This document shows, piece by piece, positions 10,313 through 22,807 of a stretch of 64,000 nucleotides of DNA. The stretch is taken from the NCBI RefSeq assembly GCF_001641265.1, contig NW_020167534.1, positions 62,001-126,000 of the forward strand. Direction: 5' to 3'. The notes beneath the pieces are model-generated. The model did not search any database. It was not told where the DNA came from and was given only the letters and a program-made list of their open reading frames with translations. Both the position numbers and the translations under genes were made by a program. The stretch comes from Pseudogymnoascus destructans (taxonomy: Eukaryota; Ascomycota; Leotiomycetes; Thelebolales; Thelebolaceae). Each line of letters starts with the position of its first letter. Within the stretch, counting starts at the first letter, position 1.

Positions 10313-11854
10313 CTATTCCTCTCTCTCAAGCGTATCCCTAATCCTAATCTGCCACGACTTGAACCGCCCCGGCGCAAACTCATTCATCGTCCACAGCAAA
10401 TGAATCGGTGTCCTCTGCGCCTTCTGTTCCCTCGAAAACAAATACCTAGCCTGCATCTGCTGGATATCAGTGACAACATCCAGCGTCTCCTCATCAAGCT
10501 CTAACCCGGACTCCTCCATCTCCTCAAGCAGTCTGATGACACCGCTAAAGTCGTCGTACTGGAACCAATAGATCCGTAGCAGCTCATTGTATAATGCCGT
10601 CGTTCCACCGAGAACGTGGGAGACGAGACCTAGAGATTTGATTCGGGGTAGCACGTTACATGCTAGAGGCGAATGTTTCGCGAACGAGTGGTGCAGGAGA
10701 CGTAATCCGTAGAGAAGGTATGAGGCGTACAACGGGAAATAGAGATTTATATCCAGTGGCTCGGGCGCTGGCGTCACACCCGTCAATTTCCCTGCCGCTG
10801 TCTCTACCGCCTTCTTGGAAGATTTGCCACCCTTCTTCTTAGGACGCGGCGCTGCTGGGGCCTTCCTTTCCTCGAGCCCGAGCCGTGGAATGAGACTGAA
10901 GACCTCCTTTTCCATGATCGCCCAAAGAGCTATATCCGTTGGCGCAGCGCGCATTGCGGCTTCTACTCTTTCTTGCTCCTGTTGTCGGAACTCCTTGTAC
11001 TTGTCGACCGGTTTTTCTTGAGGGCGTTCGCTTGTCCGAGACGGCTTTCCTTCCAAGCCAAGCGCTCGTGCGGCAACGGCTCGGAGGGCTATGGGGTACT
11101 GCTTCAATGTATCGAGGTTCTTCTCGCGGGGCTGGCTTGTGAAGAGGGTGTTTTGTGGAAGGCGTACAGCTTCTTCCATGATCGAGTGGAGTTTCTCTCT
11201 TGCATTCTCTTTGTTGACCTCAGACAGGTCGACCAGCGATTGTTCCTGAGGTCTGGTACTCTGCGAACGAGCGTAGATGTCGGAAAAGATGCGCTGGAAG
11301 GTGTCTCGTTCTTCTAGTGTTATCGTAGACTCTCCCGGCCTCCTTGATGACGGGATAGTGAAGTCGGGTTCGCCCTCGTATTCCGAGAACATGTCTTCTT
11401 CTTCTGCGAATGGGTCGTAGAACGTGGCCATGTCGAACTGGATATCATCGGCCTCAGACACTGGATCGGTTGTCACTTTATCCGTTGATCGACCAAACGA
11501 TGGCGAGTCCCATGGAAGATCCTCCTCTTCCTCTACTTTGTTGGACTTGCGGTCTACAATGTATCTCCTAATCAGAGGTCTGTCTTCTGATATGGGAGCC
11601 TGCGTGTTCGAAGGCGTGGCCGTGTCAGGGTCCTCTTTATCGCTCCAGAGGGTCCTGCTGACCCTTATACAAGAGCTAGCGTAGCTATGGAATAACTGGG
11701 ATCGACTTGGGCGACAAAGCATCAGCCTTAGTGCTGGTTGTCGCATTGGCTTCCTGCTGCTGCACAGTGTCCTGGTCTGGTACAGAAACGGCATTGAAGA
11801 AGTCGCCGCTGAATGAATAGCCCTTGCGCCTTGGGAGGATATGTTGGAGGCCAT
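10313..11854 (-). CDS. MTF2-like mitochondrial RNA/expression factor
   Basis: Single-exon gene of 513 residues. The N-terminus (MASNISSQGARAIHSAATSS, then a stretch rich in Arg, Ser and Leu with almost no acidic residues) looks like a mitochondrial presequence. A central acidic and disordered region follows, including a Lys-rich PRPKKKGGKSSKK segment. The C-terminal about 150 residues are helical and match the fungal Mtf2-like C-terminal region: LDINLYFPLYASYLLYGLRL, LPRIKSLGLVSHVLGGT and IYWFQYDDFSGVIRLLEEM, ending in the WTMNEF region. In yeast Mtf2/Nam1 acts in mitochondrial RNA processing and translation. The same role here is inferred from domain resemblance. It is divergent from CMR1 across 325 bp. 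Confidence 0.75.
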   Translation of the reverse strand: MASNISSQGARAIHSAATSSMPFLYQTRTLCSSRKPMRQPALRLMLCRPSRSQLFHSYASSCIRVSRTLWSDKEDPDTATPSNTQAPISEDRPLIRRYIVDRKSNKVEEEEDLPWDSPSFGRSTDKVTTDPVSEADDIQFDMATFYDPFAEEEDMFSEYEGEPDFTIPSSRRPGESTITLEERDTFQRIFSDIYARSQSTRPQEQSLVDLSEVNKENAREKLHSIMEEAVRLPQNTLFTSQPREKNLDTLKQYPIALRAVAARALGLEGKPSRTSERPQEKPVDKYKEFRQQEQERVEAAMRAAPTDIALWAIMEKEVFSLIPRLGLEERKAPAAPRPKKKGGKSSKKAVETAAGKLTGVTPAPEPLDINLYFPLYASYLLYGLRLLHHSFAKHSPLACNVLPRIKSLGLVSHVLGGTTALYNELLRIYWFQYDDFSGVIRLLEEMEESGLELDEETLDVVTDIQQMQARYLFSREQKAQRTPIHLLWTMNEFAPGRFKSWQIRIRDTLEREE

Positions 11855-12179
11855 CGATCGTTTTGATCGGCCCAGCAGCGAGGATGCTGCTCGAGGACAC
11901 CGCTAGTTATTTCATCAACGTCTGAGGTGTACTTTGAGAATTCGAGTGGCCGCGTCTGGACTGATGAATTTGGGACAACTTTTTTTGGAGCCTCTTGTAC
12001 GGAGGTCCGACGTCACTTAATTTACCAATAGCGCAGTCACGTTCCTACGCGACGCGGCGCGCCGCGCCAAAGTCATCTACATTGCGCCTGAACCCGCGCC
12101 ATATCCATCGATGCGCGCGCCGCTTCGTGAGACGACATAATTTGTACAAATATTCGAATTAGAGACCATTGTTGCCATC
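11855..12179. promoter_or_regulatory. divergent promoter MTF2-like / CMR1
   Basis: A 325-bp stretch between two start codons. Around 12043-12068 there is a strikingly CpG-rich segment containing ACGCGACGCGG followed by the palindromic GGCGCGCC. CGCG-core elements of this kind are candidates for G1/S regulators. This is inference only. Confidence 0.4.
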
Positions 12180-13822
12180 ATGGTTAAAAGGGAATCCGAA
12201 GATTTTACCGCCACCACGGCCAAAATGGAACCCAAATATTCCAAAATGAGCGCCTTTGAGCGCAAGAGACTCGAGAATATCGCGGCGAATCAAGCCATAA
12301 TGAAGGATTTGAGCATAACAGCGAAGAAGATCATACCAAAGACAGCAGCCCCCAAGCCACCTCGATCGAAAACACCAAGGAAACGAGAACCGCCTGTGAA
12401 AAGAGAGGCTACAAGGCCAACGAGAACCAGTTCGCGGATTGCTGGGTTGGAGGCCGACGGCGAGGGAGCGAAGAGGAAATTCGAAGAGGAATTCCAATCC
12501 GCACAGGATGACGCCAAAGCGAAGAAGATGAGGGTAGCGGGAGACCTCAATTTAAGTGATATTGCGGTGGAGGGCAAGAAATGGACTAATGACGACAATT
12601 TCCTGACTTCAATCATGAGAGGGGCACAGCCATATGAGAGGACGTTTGACGATAGTGATATCAAAACTACTACGGATCAGGAGCTAAAATCTCTAAGAGA
12701 GAAAATGAGTGGGCTTGAGTTATACAAGACCTGGGAGCCAAATGGTGAGAACGGCTCGCTTTACCTTCATACCCCGCAAGTGCTGACAGTAATTCAGATA
12801 TTAAAATCACACCGGAGCGCATATACTCCATGGGTTTTCATCCCACCCATGACAAGCCGCTTATATTTGCGGGAGATAAGATTGGAAACCTTGGACTATT
12901 CGATGCATCCCAGAAAGGAGAGGTGGATGATGATGGCGATCAAGTTGAAGGGCCGGTGATAACAGCATTCAAGCTTCATGCGCGAACGATAACATCACTC
13001 CTATTTCCTCCGAATCACACGGAGCTATATTCCGGTTCCTACGACTCCTCCATTCGGAAACTTGATCTTCAGAAGCAAGTTGCCGTCGAGGTTTATGCGC
13101 CACCATCGATGGACGATGACGAAGCAATTTCTGCTATCGACATGAATTCTAACGACCCTAACTTGATTTACTTCTCGAGACTGGACGGAGCGTTTGGAAG
13201 ACATGATATGAGAACCCAGAAAGATACCGAAATATGGTACGTATCCGAGAAGAAGGTTGGCGGGTTCTCGTTACATCCGCTTCACCCCCATCTCGTGGCA
13301 ACTGCCTCCCTGGATAGGACGCTAAAGATCTGGGATCTACGGAAATCTACTGGGAAAGGCGAAACTAGACAGCCCGGGCTCCTGGGCGAACATACCTCAC
13401 GCCTGTCGGTATCCCATGCAGCATGGTCGTCCTCTGGCCATGTGGCAACAAGCTCATACGACGATACAATCAAAATCCACTCCTGTACAAAAGCAAAAAC
13501 GTGGGGAGTCGGGCACACAATCTCGGAGGAAGATATGGAACCATCGGCCGTGATTAGACACAACAACCAGACTGGGCGATGGGTCACGATTCTGAAAGCG
13601 CAGTGGCAACAAAGGCCTGATGATGGGATCGCAAAGTTTGTCATTGGCAACATGAATCGGTTTGTCGACATATACACGAGTGAGGGAGAGCAGCTGGCGC
13701 AACTCGGTGGTGATGGGATTTCTGCTGTCCCTGCTGCAGCCGAGTTCCATCCGACTAGGAACTGGGTCGCGGGAGGAACTGCAAGTGGTAAACTATGCTT
13801 GTGGATTTGTGAACTGCCGTGA
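12180..13822 (+). CDS. CMR1: CMR1-like WD40 DNA damage-binding protein
   Basis: Inferred join(12180..12744, 12798..13822), 529 residues, close to yeast Cmr1 (522). The 53-bp intron has a GTGAGA donor, a CTGAC branch and an ATTCAG acceptor, and joins ..TWEPN to DIKITPERIYSMGFHP. The N-terminus is basic (PRSKTPRKREPPVKRE) and the C-terminal part folds as WD40 repeats: LIFAGDKIGNLGLFD, ELYSGSYDSSIRKLD, VATASLDRTLKIWDLRKS, VATSSYDDTIKIHS and WVAGGTASGKLCLW. Cmr1 binds UV-damaged DNA and histones and gathers in nuclear foci under replication stress. The family assignment rests on the combination of basic tail and repeat order. Start context and length agree with the family. Confidence 0.9.
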
Positions 13823-14471
13823 TTGGGTTAAGTTAGGGTTAAGTTAGGGTTATGATAGCGTTATGGGGCACTAGATGTGGCTGGCTTTTGTCGTCTCTGT
13901 TCAAAGGACGCATAAATAGGGTCTTGTTGTCATCATTGAATATTAATCTCGGAATCATTCTGCTTTTGTATCCCGTACAGCTTGTTCGTACAGCTTGTTC
14001 GATTTCGTCAAATCGGAGTTTATCGCTGGGGACGGCTGGGATGGGATGTGCCTGGCCCGTTCCAACCCCTAAAATGAATGAGTGACGTCTTAGGCGTGGG
14101 GCGTGGGAAACTCCGTTAGTGGCGCTGTCCAATATACCGAGTAGTAACCCGTTTTCATCTCCGTACTTACTCTATTCTCTTGACTGGATCTTGAGAACCT
14201 CGGACCTTTTAACTGCCTTTAAACCATTGTGTTATTCGATCGCCGTTGACTTTAAGCTTCAGTTGGTCTAGGCTCATTGTTCAGAGAGTCATACTTGGCA
14301 AGCATATGTGATCTTCGTTTCCCTCGTTAGATAGACGACAACCTGAGGGGCTTATCGCAATCGGAACCAGTTCGCTGACCCAAATATTCACAACCACCCG
14401 CGCGGCCCCGTCGCCACAGACAAAACCCACGCCATCTTTGTCTGGGAGTACCAGATAAGCGTGCAAGAATC
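13823..14471. other. intergenic region between CMR1 and ATG26
   Basis: A 649-bp stretch without a gene. The CMR1 3' flank begins with a short telomere-like tandem repeat, and a 13-bp direct repeat, ACAGCTTGTTCG(T/A), occurs near 13977 and 13989. Confidence 0.5.
13825..13852 (+). repeat. short telomere-like 11-bp repeat
   Basis: GGGTTAAGTTA is repeated twice and followed by a partial GGGTTA, directly after the CMR1 stop codon. Each unit contains the fungal telomere hexamer in the phase TTAGGG, separated by five bases. Confidence 0.75.
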
Positions 14472-17400
14472 ATGATACGATCCCGCGAAGATGTCAAGAA
14501 GCGGGTAGGCCGGAAGTTGACCAAGAAGAGGAGGGAAGACCGCCGGGTCACTATGGAGATCCCCAAGCGCTTTGAGGATGGCGATGACGCAGAAGAGGAC
14601 TGCACGGCTCCCAAGGGACAGAACGGATTGATTAATCAGTCTGTATTTGGGATGATCGCAGCTGCACGTTCCCAAGCCGACTTCCATGCAAGATTCGACG
14701 GCCAGGATAGCGATGATGAGGAGGACGAGACGACGGAACCGGAAGACGCCTCAAGACCGTCGGAGGCTTCTTCCGGCCCTGCCACGACCAAAGCTCCTAC
14801 AGATGAGCGTATATCACGACATAGATTTCATAGACGCAAGCTTTCCGATAATAAGCTTCTACGATCCTTATCGCAACTCGGCATCAAGAACAGAAACAAA
14901 CATGCACAGCTATCGACAGCTTCAAGCGATCCGGTCACGCCGGAAAAGACCAAGGACACTGAAAGACATCATATAACACGGTCGCCTTTTAAAGGCCCTC
15001 CTATAATGAGCCAGATGCTCGAAGCAAAGGCAGAGGCGGTGCAGCGGGCAAGCTTCGATTCGAGGCGATCAGACTATATATCAGGGCAGTCGGACGATGG
15101 TGCAGATGGCGCAGAAGGTTCACCGAGCGACCTGGCGATACGGTTGATGGAGATTTTCGAGTTCGAGAGCCCCGAACTGGTTATTGATGGTAACTATCAC
15201 GCCTTACTTTTTTAGATATATGCAGCTAATACGTCGTAGAATATCCTTGCTGGCTTATGAAGAGCGTACTGCTCCAAGGGTACATGTATCTTACCGAAAA
15301 GCACATCTGCTTCTACGCATATCTCCCTAAGAAATCGGTATGAAAAGCTCCCTACTAGTACTCTGATACGGTTCACTAAAAGCATGATAGAACGAGATAG
15401 TTAAATCAGGATATCTAAGCAAACGTGGACTCAAGAACCCAAAGTATAACCGCTACTGGTTCAACCTGCAAGGCGATGTGCTGTCATACTATACGGATCC
15501 TTCTGACAAGTACTTCCCATCCGGCAATATCGATCTCAGATATGGTATATCTGCAAGCGTTGTAGACAAAGAGAAACCCTTTTTCGAAGTTATAACCAAC
15601 CACCGGAGGTATCAATTCCACGCCGACAGTATACCGAGCGCGAAGGAATGGGTGAAGGCACTTCAGAAGATTATGTTCCGTTCTCATAATGATGGAGATA
15701 GCGTCAAAATTTCATTGCCGATTGAGAATGTGATCGACGTGGAAGACAGCCCGGTGATTGACTTCGCGGAAACCTGCAAGATTCGAGTAATCGACAATGA
15801 TGAAACATACGCTATTGATGAGGTACGTTCACGCCCCCTAGGCTATAAGAAGACCATATACTGACTTTGGGCTAGTACTTCTTCTCGTTTTTCAGCTTTG
15901 GAAAGCAAGCATTGATCATTCTTCGCACTCTTGTGTCGGATTCGGCAGCAAAGCAAATACCAGAAGGCCTGTTGGTACAGCCACGAGGAAACTCCGGCAG
16001 TAACAGCCCTAAGGCAGGTTCATCTAGGCCTAGCCTTGCGATTTCGACAAGAGAGACCAAACCGTTTCTAAACCATGGCAAGGCAACTTCTTCAGGGCTC
16101 GAAGAGAGCGTTAAGGCAACACTAACAGCTCTTATCTCGTCCCCTCTTCACGTACATAGTCCGAGAGCTAGCGGCGACTTTTCTAGAGCAAGCTTTGACA
16201 TCAACCAGAGAAGTACTAGCCAGACTAGAGCTTCGAGACGCAGTATGGATGTTAGCAGATTTAACTTGGACGGGCAAGGTAGAAATGGGAGTCCCAGCAA
16301 CGACAGACGAAGCTTCAGTAGGGATCGGTTACCCGAGAAGAAGAATTCTGAGAAGCAAGATTCGTCCGACTCATATGTTCATTCGATGGAAGAGTCCTCG
16401 GCCGCTGCTCAATCAGCTAGCGAGGATGTCGAAGGGTCTGCTAGTCAGATACTGAGGGGCAGCGAAGGATTCTTCCAACCTACTATCCATCGCTCTGCAT
16501 CTACACCAAGGCGCCGAGATGATACTCAATTGCCTGGGGGTCCGCTGCTACCACAGACACCTATGCTACTACCACACGCAGCAACGATTGACGCATATGA
16601 ACTGCCAAAGCTAACTCAGGCTGATAATGCGTCTTCACCTTCTTTACAGACCTTAGCTAAAGCTGGTGCATACCCGCTGCAGAGGGCAGCTGGCTTTGCT
16701 AACTACCTCAACCGCCATTCAAAACGCATGAGCACCCTTCTTGCAACGGAGTCTATGGGATATGTTGAGAAGGTCTCGGGGATGTGGAAAGGTGGGAAGA
16801 AGCATTACGACGAGCCACTAGGCCACGGGCTAGAGGATGACACAGACGATGAAGGTGGCCAATCTGATGGAGCTGAACATCGCTTCCAAGCCCATTTTGC
16901 CCTTCCAGCTGGCGAAAAGTTGCAGGCGGCATATTTTGGCTACTTTCACAGAGTACTACCTCTCTATGGCAAGATCTACATTAGCAATCGCTCGTTTTGC
17001 TTTAGAAGCCTTTTACCTGGCTCTCGCACAAAGCTGATTCTGCCACTCAAAGACATTGAAAATGTAGACAAAGAGAAGGGCTTCCGCTTTGGCTATTCTG
17101 GGCTAGTTGTCGTTGTTAAGGGGCACGAGGAACTCTTCTTTGAGTTCGGACAACCCGACGCAAGAGATGATTGCTGTGTCACTTTACTTCAGAACCTCGA
17201 AACGATTCGCTACCTTAAGGAATCGGGCTTGCTGACGCAAGAGGAAGAGGAAAGTGCAGCATGGGCGGTTGCGGAGAATAAGGCTTTGCAAGAAGCTCGT
17301 CAAGAATCACGGCAGCATAGCCATGACCTCGAATTGCCAACTACTGTGGAAGGCGCCTCAACTGAGACGGCCCCTATAATGTTCGACGACCCCAGAGCGT

Positions 17401-19004
17401 CGATATTAAACTTTAAGCCCACGGAGTCGCTTCGCATTACTTGTTTAACAATTGGCTCGCGCGGAGATGTTCAGCCATACATAGCGCTATGCAAGGGATT
17501 TATAGCGGAAGGACATAGGCCAAAGATCGCGACACATGTTGAATTCAAGGATTGGATCGAGGGCCATGGCATCGAGTTCGCTCCCGTCGGAGGCGACCCG
17601 GCTGAGCTTATGCGCATTTGCGTTGAGAATGGCATGTTCACATACTCATTCTTGAAAGAAGCGTCAACGAATTTCCGCGGTTGGATCGATGACCTACTTT
17701 CTTCGTCTTGGGCGGCTTGCCAGAATTCAGATGTCCTCATCGAGAGCCCCAGCGCCATGGCTGGCATACATATCGCCGAAGCGTTAGGAATTCCATACTT
17801 CCGCGCCTTTACGATGCCCTGGACAAGAACGCGCGCCTATCCCCATGCCTTTGCCGTGCCAGAGCACAAGATGGGCGGAGCGTATAACTACATCACCTAC
17901 GTCATGTTCGATAATGTCTTCTGGAAAGCCATTGCGGGCCAGATTAATAGGTGGCGTAAGAAGGAGCTTAGTCTCCCTCGCACCACCCTGGAGAAGATGC
18001 AGCCCAATAAGGTGCCATTCCTGTACAACTTCAGTCCCTCGGTCGTCGTGCCACCGCTCGATTACAGTGACTGGATCAGGGTGACGGGGTACTGGTTCCT
18101 CGACGAAGGCGCCGGTTATAAGCCACCTAAGGAGATCTCCGATTTCATCGCTAAGGCTAGGGCTGATGGGAAGAAGCTCGTCTATATTGGGTTCGGTTCT
18201 ATCGTTGTATCAGACTCGGCTGCTCTCACGAAAACGGTAGTCAATTCAGTGCTAAAGGCCGATGTTCGCTGCATCCTATCCAAAGGATGGTCCGACAGAC
18301 TCGACAAGATCGGCGCAACCGAGCCTGAAGTCCTCCCAGAGGAAATCCTGCAAATCAAGTCTGCACCCCACGACTGGCTGTTCACGCAGGTTGATGCTGT
18401 AACCCATCACGGTGGTTCTGGAACCACTGGAGCGAGTCTTAGAGCTGGCAAGCCTACGATTATTAAGCCCTTCTTTGGAGACCAGTTTTTCTATGGCGGG
18501 CGAGTGGAGGACCTTGGTGTTGGGATTTACCTTCGGAAGCTCAATGTGAGCGTCTTCGCGCGCGCGCTGTGGGAAGCTACGCATAGTGAAAGGATAATTG
18601 CCAAGGCGAATCTGCTGGGAGAGCAGATCAGAAGCGTGAGTTTCCTTTCCATCTTTAATCACTTGAATATGTAGACACTAATAAACTTATAGGAGGATGG
18701 CGTGGATACGGCGATACAATGCATATACCGCGACATGGAATACGCCACTGGTCTCATTAAGCGGAAGTCCGGCAGCCACGAAGGGTTAGCTGAAGATATC
18801 GAGGAGAGCTGGACGTTCATAGGCGACGACAACGACCCGGAACTCATGAGCCGCATTCACGCATGGGATCCGCGTGTGGTACTTGCACACTCGAGGGACT
18901 TCACGGAATCACAGCCAAAGGATGCGGCCAAGCCAAAGTCTCTGGTTCCGACGCCAACGTGTGAGACTCCGCTGCCTGCTGAACAGGAGGCGGGAAGCAA
19001 GTGA
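14472..19004 (+). CDS. ATG26: sterol 3-beta-glucosyltransferase (UDP-glucose:sterol)
   Basis: Inferred join(14472..15189, 15240..15337, 15391..15822, 15876..18635, 18693..19004), 1439 residues, typical for fungal Atg26. The four introns are 50-57 bp and all junctions keep frame. Domain order fits the family: an acidic N-terminus; a GRAM-like segment (YMYLTEKHICFYAYL, exon 2); a PH domain (SGYLSKRGLKNPKYNRYWF, exon 3); a Ser-rich linker; a second GRAM (about residue 757, GKIYISNRSFCFRS); then a GT-B glycosyltransferase from about residue 933 with ITCLTIGSRGDVQPYIALCK and the nucleotide-sugar motif HHGGSGTTGASLRAGKPTII. It makes steryl glucosides at membranes, and in some yeasts and plant pathogens it is required for pexophagy. 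A decoy acceptor TTTTTCAG at 15894 is skipped, because the upstream GGGCTAG keeps YFFSFFSFGK. Confidence 0.95.
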
Positions 19005-19895
19005 TTTGGTGCAGGGGTAGGATTGGACGTATATTACTAATATTGTGACGAGGCGCTGTTGGTGATGGGGGAGCGTTTTTACGATTGGTATGGACGGTGT
19101 TATCGAGTGCTGGCCTTGATGATAGATTGGCATGGTGGAGTGTAGGTGGTTAGTAAATCCGTAGCCCTATGAGCATATACAAGACACTCCTTATATATAG
19201 GTTTCTATTCCTTTGTATAGCCTCATATGGCCTCAAATAAGCTCCAAGAACGATGGTCGCGGCTGTGCAAGGAGCAAGGGATCGGTTGTTGCCTTAGGAC
19301 GTCTATGCATCCCACCCCAACAATCCAACCAATCACTCCACCCGACTCCTTCGCCCGCAACGGAGGCAAATGGCATAAAAGGTTGCTAAGGCCCCCCGAC
19401 CTTCGAAAAGCACCTTTCAGAAGTACGGAAGCGGCCGCACGAGCATGGTATCTGCCTGAGCAACCACTACCACCATTTTAATTCACAGACGACCCACAGA
19501 GTGACGTGCATCTGTCTCTTCTATGAATTCCTAGCTTTGCACAACAAAGAAATGCAAAGGGACAAGGACAAGGACAAGACTGCCATTGTTATTGATTGGT
19601 TACTTTGAGGCTATTGGGCATGGTTGGACTAATGGCCATTTGTTGAAGTTGCGCTTCATATACGATCGAGAGACCCTATCTCACGGCAAGACATTACAAG
19701 TGAGTTATCGCCCTCCATTGTCGCGAAGCTTTCTAGAACTTCTGGAAGACGAAGACTTCGATGCATACCTGCGCGAATCGCCACTGAGGCCGAAGTGTGC
19801 ACTGCTAACCACGCGCCCTCTCAGATTAGGCCCCCCCATCGAAACATATCCCACATGCTTTCGCCGACAGCTCCAAGCCAACGGAGGAAACAAAT
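19005..19895. other. intergenic region ATG26 / FCP1
   Basis: An 891-bp stretch. Open frames at 19227-19481 and 19586-20047 have no recognisable protein content. The second overlaps FCP1 out of frame. It presumably holds the FCP1 promoter and 5' leader. Confidence 0.5.
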
Positions 19896-22807
19896 ATGGG
19901 AAAACCGCTCAACCTAGGGAAGAAACTGAAGTACCCCATCACTGTCAACAAGCTTCTCAAATCCCCCGGCGACTCGTTCGCCAAGGGCGACGCCATCTTC
20001 GAGTACAGCTTCAAATGGAAGAAGGAAGTCGGAGACGCGTTTGGTGACAAATGGGAGGAGGAGATTACGACGATTGTCAGCTTCGCCAGCACGGCGGATG
20101 GGAAGCTGTTGCGATGGCAGATCAGACCGGGTATGGTCATCAATAATGACCAGTCCTGCGCTGAGATCGATGAGACCTGCTCGCATGCCGTTCAATACGC
20201 GGGTCTCTGCGCGCTGTGCGGGAAGGATATGAACGAGACCTCGTGGGCTACGGACACTGTCGACGCGCAGCGGGCGCAGATCAACATGATACACGACCAG
20301 ACGCTGCTGTCGGTGAGCCAGGACGAAGCATCGCGGGCGGAAGAGCAGTTACAGCGGCGACTGTTGAAGAACCGGAAGCTGTCGCTCGTGGTTGATTTGG
20401 ACCAGACGATTATCCACGCCTGTATCGAGCCGACGATTGGCGAATGGCAGCGCGACCCGACATCCCCGAACTACGAAGCTGTTAAGGATGTCAAGTCGTT
20501 CCAGCTCCATGATGACGGCCCCCGTGGTCTGGCGTCGGGATGCTGGTATTATATCAAGATGCGCCCGGGTCTAGCGCACTTCCTGACCACCATTGCCGAG
20601 AAATACGAGTTACACGTTTATACGATGGGAACGCGGGCATATGCGCAGGAAATCGCAAAGATTGTTGACCCTGAGCATAAGCTCTTCGGTGATCGAATCA
20701 TCAGCAGAGACGAGAATGGGAGCTTGACGGCAAAGACTCTTTCAAGACTGTTCCCGGTGGACACGAAGATGGTGGTGATTATAGATGACCGAGCGGACGT
20801 ATGGCCGCGGAATCGATCGAATCTTATCAAGGTTGTCCCATACGACTTCTTTATCGGCATCGGAGACATCAACTCGAGCTTCCTGCCTAAAAGGGAGGAA
20901 ACCCCAAAGGTCGCCCCGGCGCCGCCACCGGTCGCACCAATGCCCGACACGGAGGAACCTACAGAAGGTACAATTGCTGAAGAAGGCACTGCTGAGGGCG
21001 AGGTCCAGGTTAAGCGCGACGTGCTGAAATCGAAAGCGACATCCACCGACACCACCGAAAGCATGAGCGCTCTGGAAGAACTTGTCGCTATGGGAGGCGG
21101 GGATGACCCGACCGTCCGTGAGATCCAAGCCCAGGAGCAGGCACAGTTTCTGGAGAAGCAACTCAAGGAACGGCCACTACTTCACATGCAGCAGCAGCTC
21201 GACAAAGAAGATAACGCTGAGGTCGAAGTGGCTGCGAATGGAACTGCCGAGGAATCGGAACATACTGATGATTCGGCGTATAATCACCATCGACACCATC
21301 TACTAAAGGACGATGATAACGAGCTTGCGTATCTCAAAAACCATCTTCTTGGCCTGCATAGGATGTTCTATGAGCAGTACGATAAAGCGCTGATTAACGC
21401 CAAAGGAGACCGCGTGGCTCATCTTCGGCCTGGAGCGACAAAGAAGGTCCAGATGAAAGACGAAGCCGCTGACCTCCAAATCGTCCCTGACATCGGGGAA
21501 GTAATGCCGCAAATCAAGTAAGTTATATCTTGCCAACGCTACCTTTATGAAACTTATACTTACAATTCCAAAGGTCGGACAGTCTGCGCGGCACAAGCAT
21601 AGTGCTGTCTGGCCTAGTGCCGTTGGGTGTTGATGTATTGAGGTATTTACACAAATTTATTAAAAGATTTAAGGAGGATTTGGCGTTGGCGTTTGATATT
21701 ATTAAGTACAAGTACATGGCTAAACAGTTGAAACGCAGGTCCGAAATAGCGATACAGTCGATGAGCTTTGGAGCACAGATCCACACAAAGTAAGTATATG
21801 AAAACCTTGGATTTGAAGATACGGTTTGCTAATGATCATGTAGGATATCGCGTAAAGTTACACACCTTGTTGTTGCTGCGAATCGCACTCGGACGCAGAA
21901 AGTTCGCCAGGCTACAAGCTATCCTCACATCAAGATTGTGAATCAGCAATGGCTAGTCGACTCGATGAGTAGGTGGGAGAGGGTCGACGAGACACCGTAC
22001 TTGGTATGTAGACTCTGCCCAGTCCAGAATGAACCCTTTGTTTCCAAAACGCCACATTTGTTACGCCTCAAAGATAAGACTAATAAACACAGATAAACAT
22101 CCATTGCGAAGATAAATCTACCCAGCCAGAACTCTTCTCCAACGGCCGAAGCCTCGACGACAGCGACGACTCCGGTGCAGAAGGCCATTCTAGCCACGAC
22201 GCCGACATGCCCGATGATTTCGAAGGCGGCCAATCCCCCATAGAAGGCCTCAAAGACGTCGACTGGAGCGGCGTCGACGCTGAACTCGAAGAATTCATGG
22301 CAAGCGGCAGCGAGAGTGACAGCGAAAGCGTCGCGAGCAGTACGTTCCTCCCCCCCTTCTCCCCCCAACCCACCGTCAAAGCCACTCCCTAACTTTACCC
22401 CTGCAGATACAAGCGACCGCAGCCAACAAAGCACCATCAGCATCCGCCGCAAACGCAAGCTCGCCGCCAGCAGAGACGGCGAAGAAACAGACGAAGAGAG
22501 CAACATATCCAAAAAGCAGCGTCTAGCACGAAACCGCACAACCGGGCTCAAGACCGTCAAAACGCCCAACTCGGCGTCGGGGTCGAGCCTGCCGACGCCG
22601 GAGAAGACGGCTGCGGAGGATGGGGATGAAGCGCATCAGACGGACACGCAGGATGAGGAGTTTGATAATGATCTTGAGGCGGAGATGATGGCGGAGTTTG
22701 AGAAGGGGGGTTGGGATAGTGGGGAGGAGGGGGATGATGGGGATGATGGGGATGATGGGGATGGCGGGGGTGGTGGGGGAGGTGGGGGTGGGGGCGGGGG
22801 CGGCTAG
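19896..22807 (+). CDS. FCP1: RNA polymerase II CTD phosphatase Fcp1
   Basis: Inferred join(19896..21517, 21574..21642, 21739..21789, 21844..22003, 22093..22339, 22407..22807), 849 residues. Fcp1 dephosphorylates the Pol II CTD to recycle the enzyme. The N-terminus (YPITVNKLLKSPGDSFAKGD) is the lipoyl-like leader of the family. A Cys-rich segment (CALCGKDM) follows. The FCPH catalytic domain has DLDQTIIHA (DxDxT motif, about residue 167) and VVIIDDRADVWP. A BRCT domain (LRGTSIVLSGLVPLG, SRKVTHLVVAANRTRTQKV, NQQWLVDSMSRWERV) is spread over exons 2-4. The tail is acidic and basic by turns and ends in a run of 14 Gly. Intron 2 (21643-21738) is exactly 96 bp and has no stop, so its retention would insert 32 residues in the BRCT domain. 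Confidence 0.95.

Noticed and set aside
15880..15912. Acceptor TTTTTCAG at 15894 for ATG26 intron 3
   Set aside because: The earlier acceptor GGGCTAG at 15875 keeps frame and the conserved YFFSFFSFGKQAL segment.
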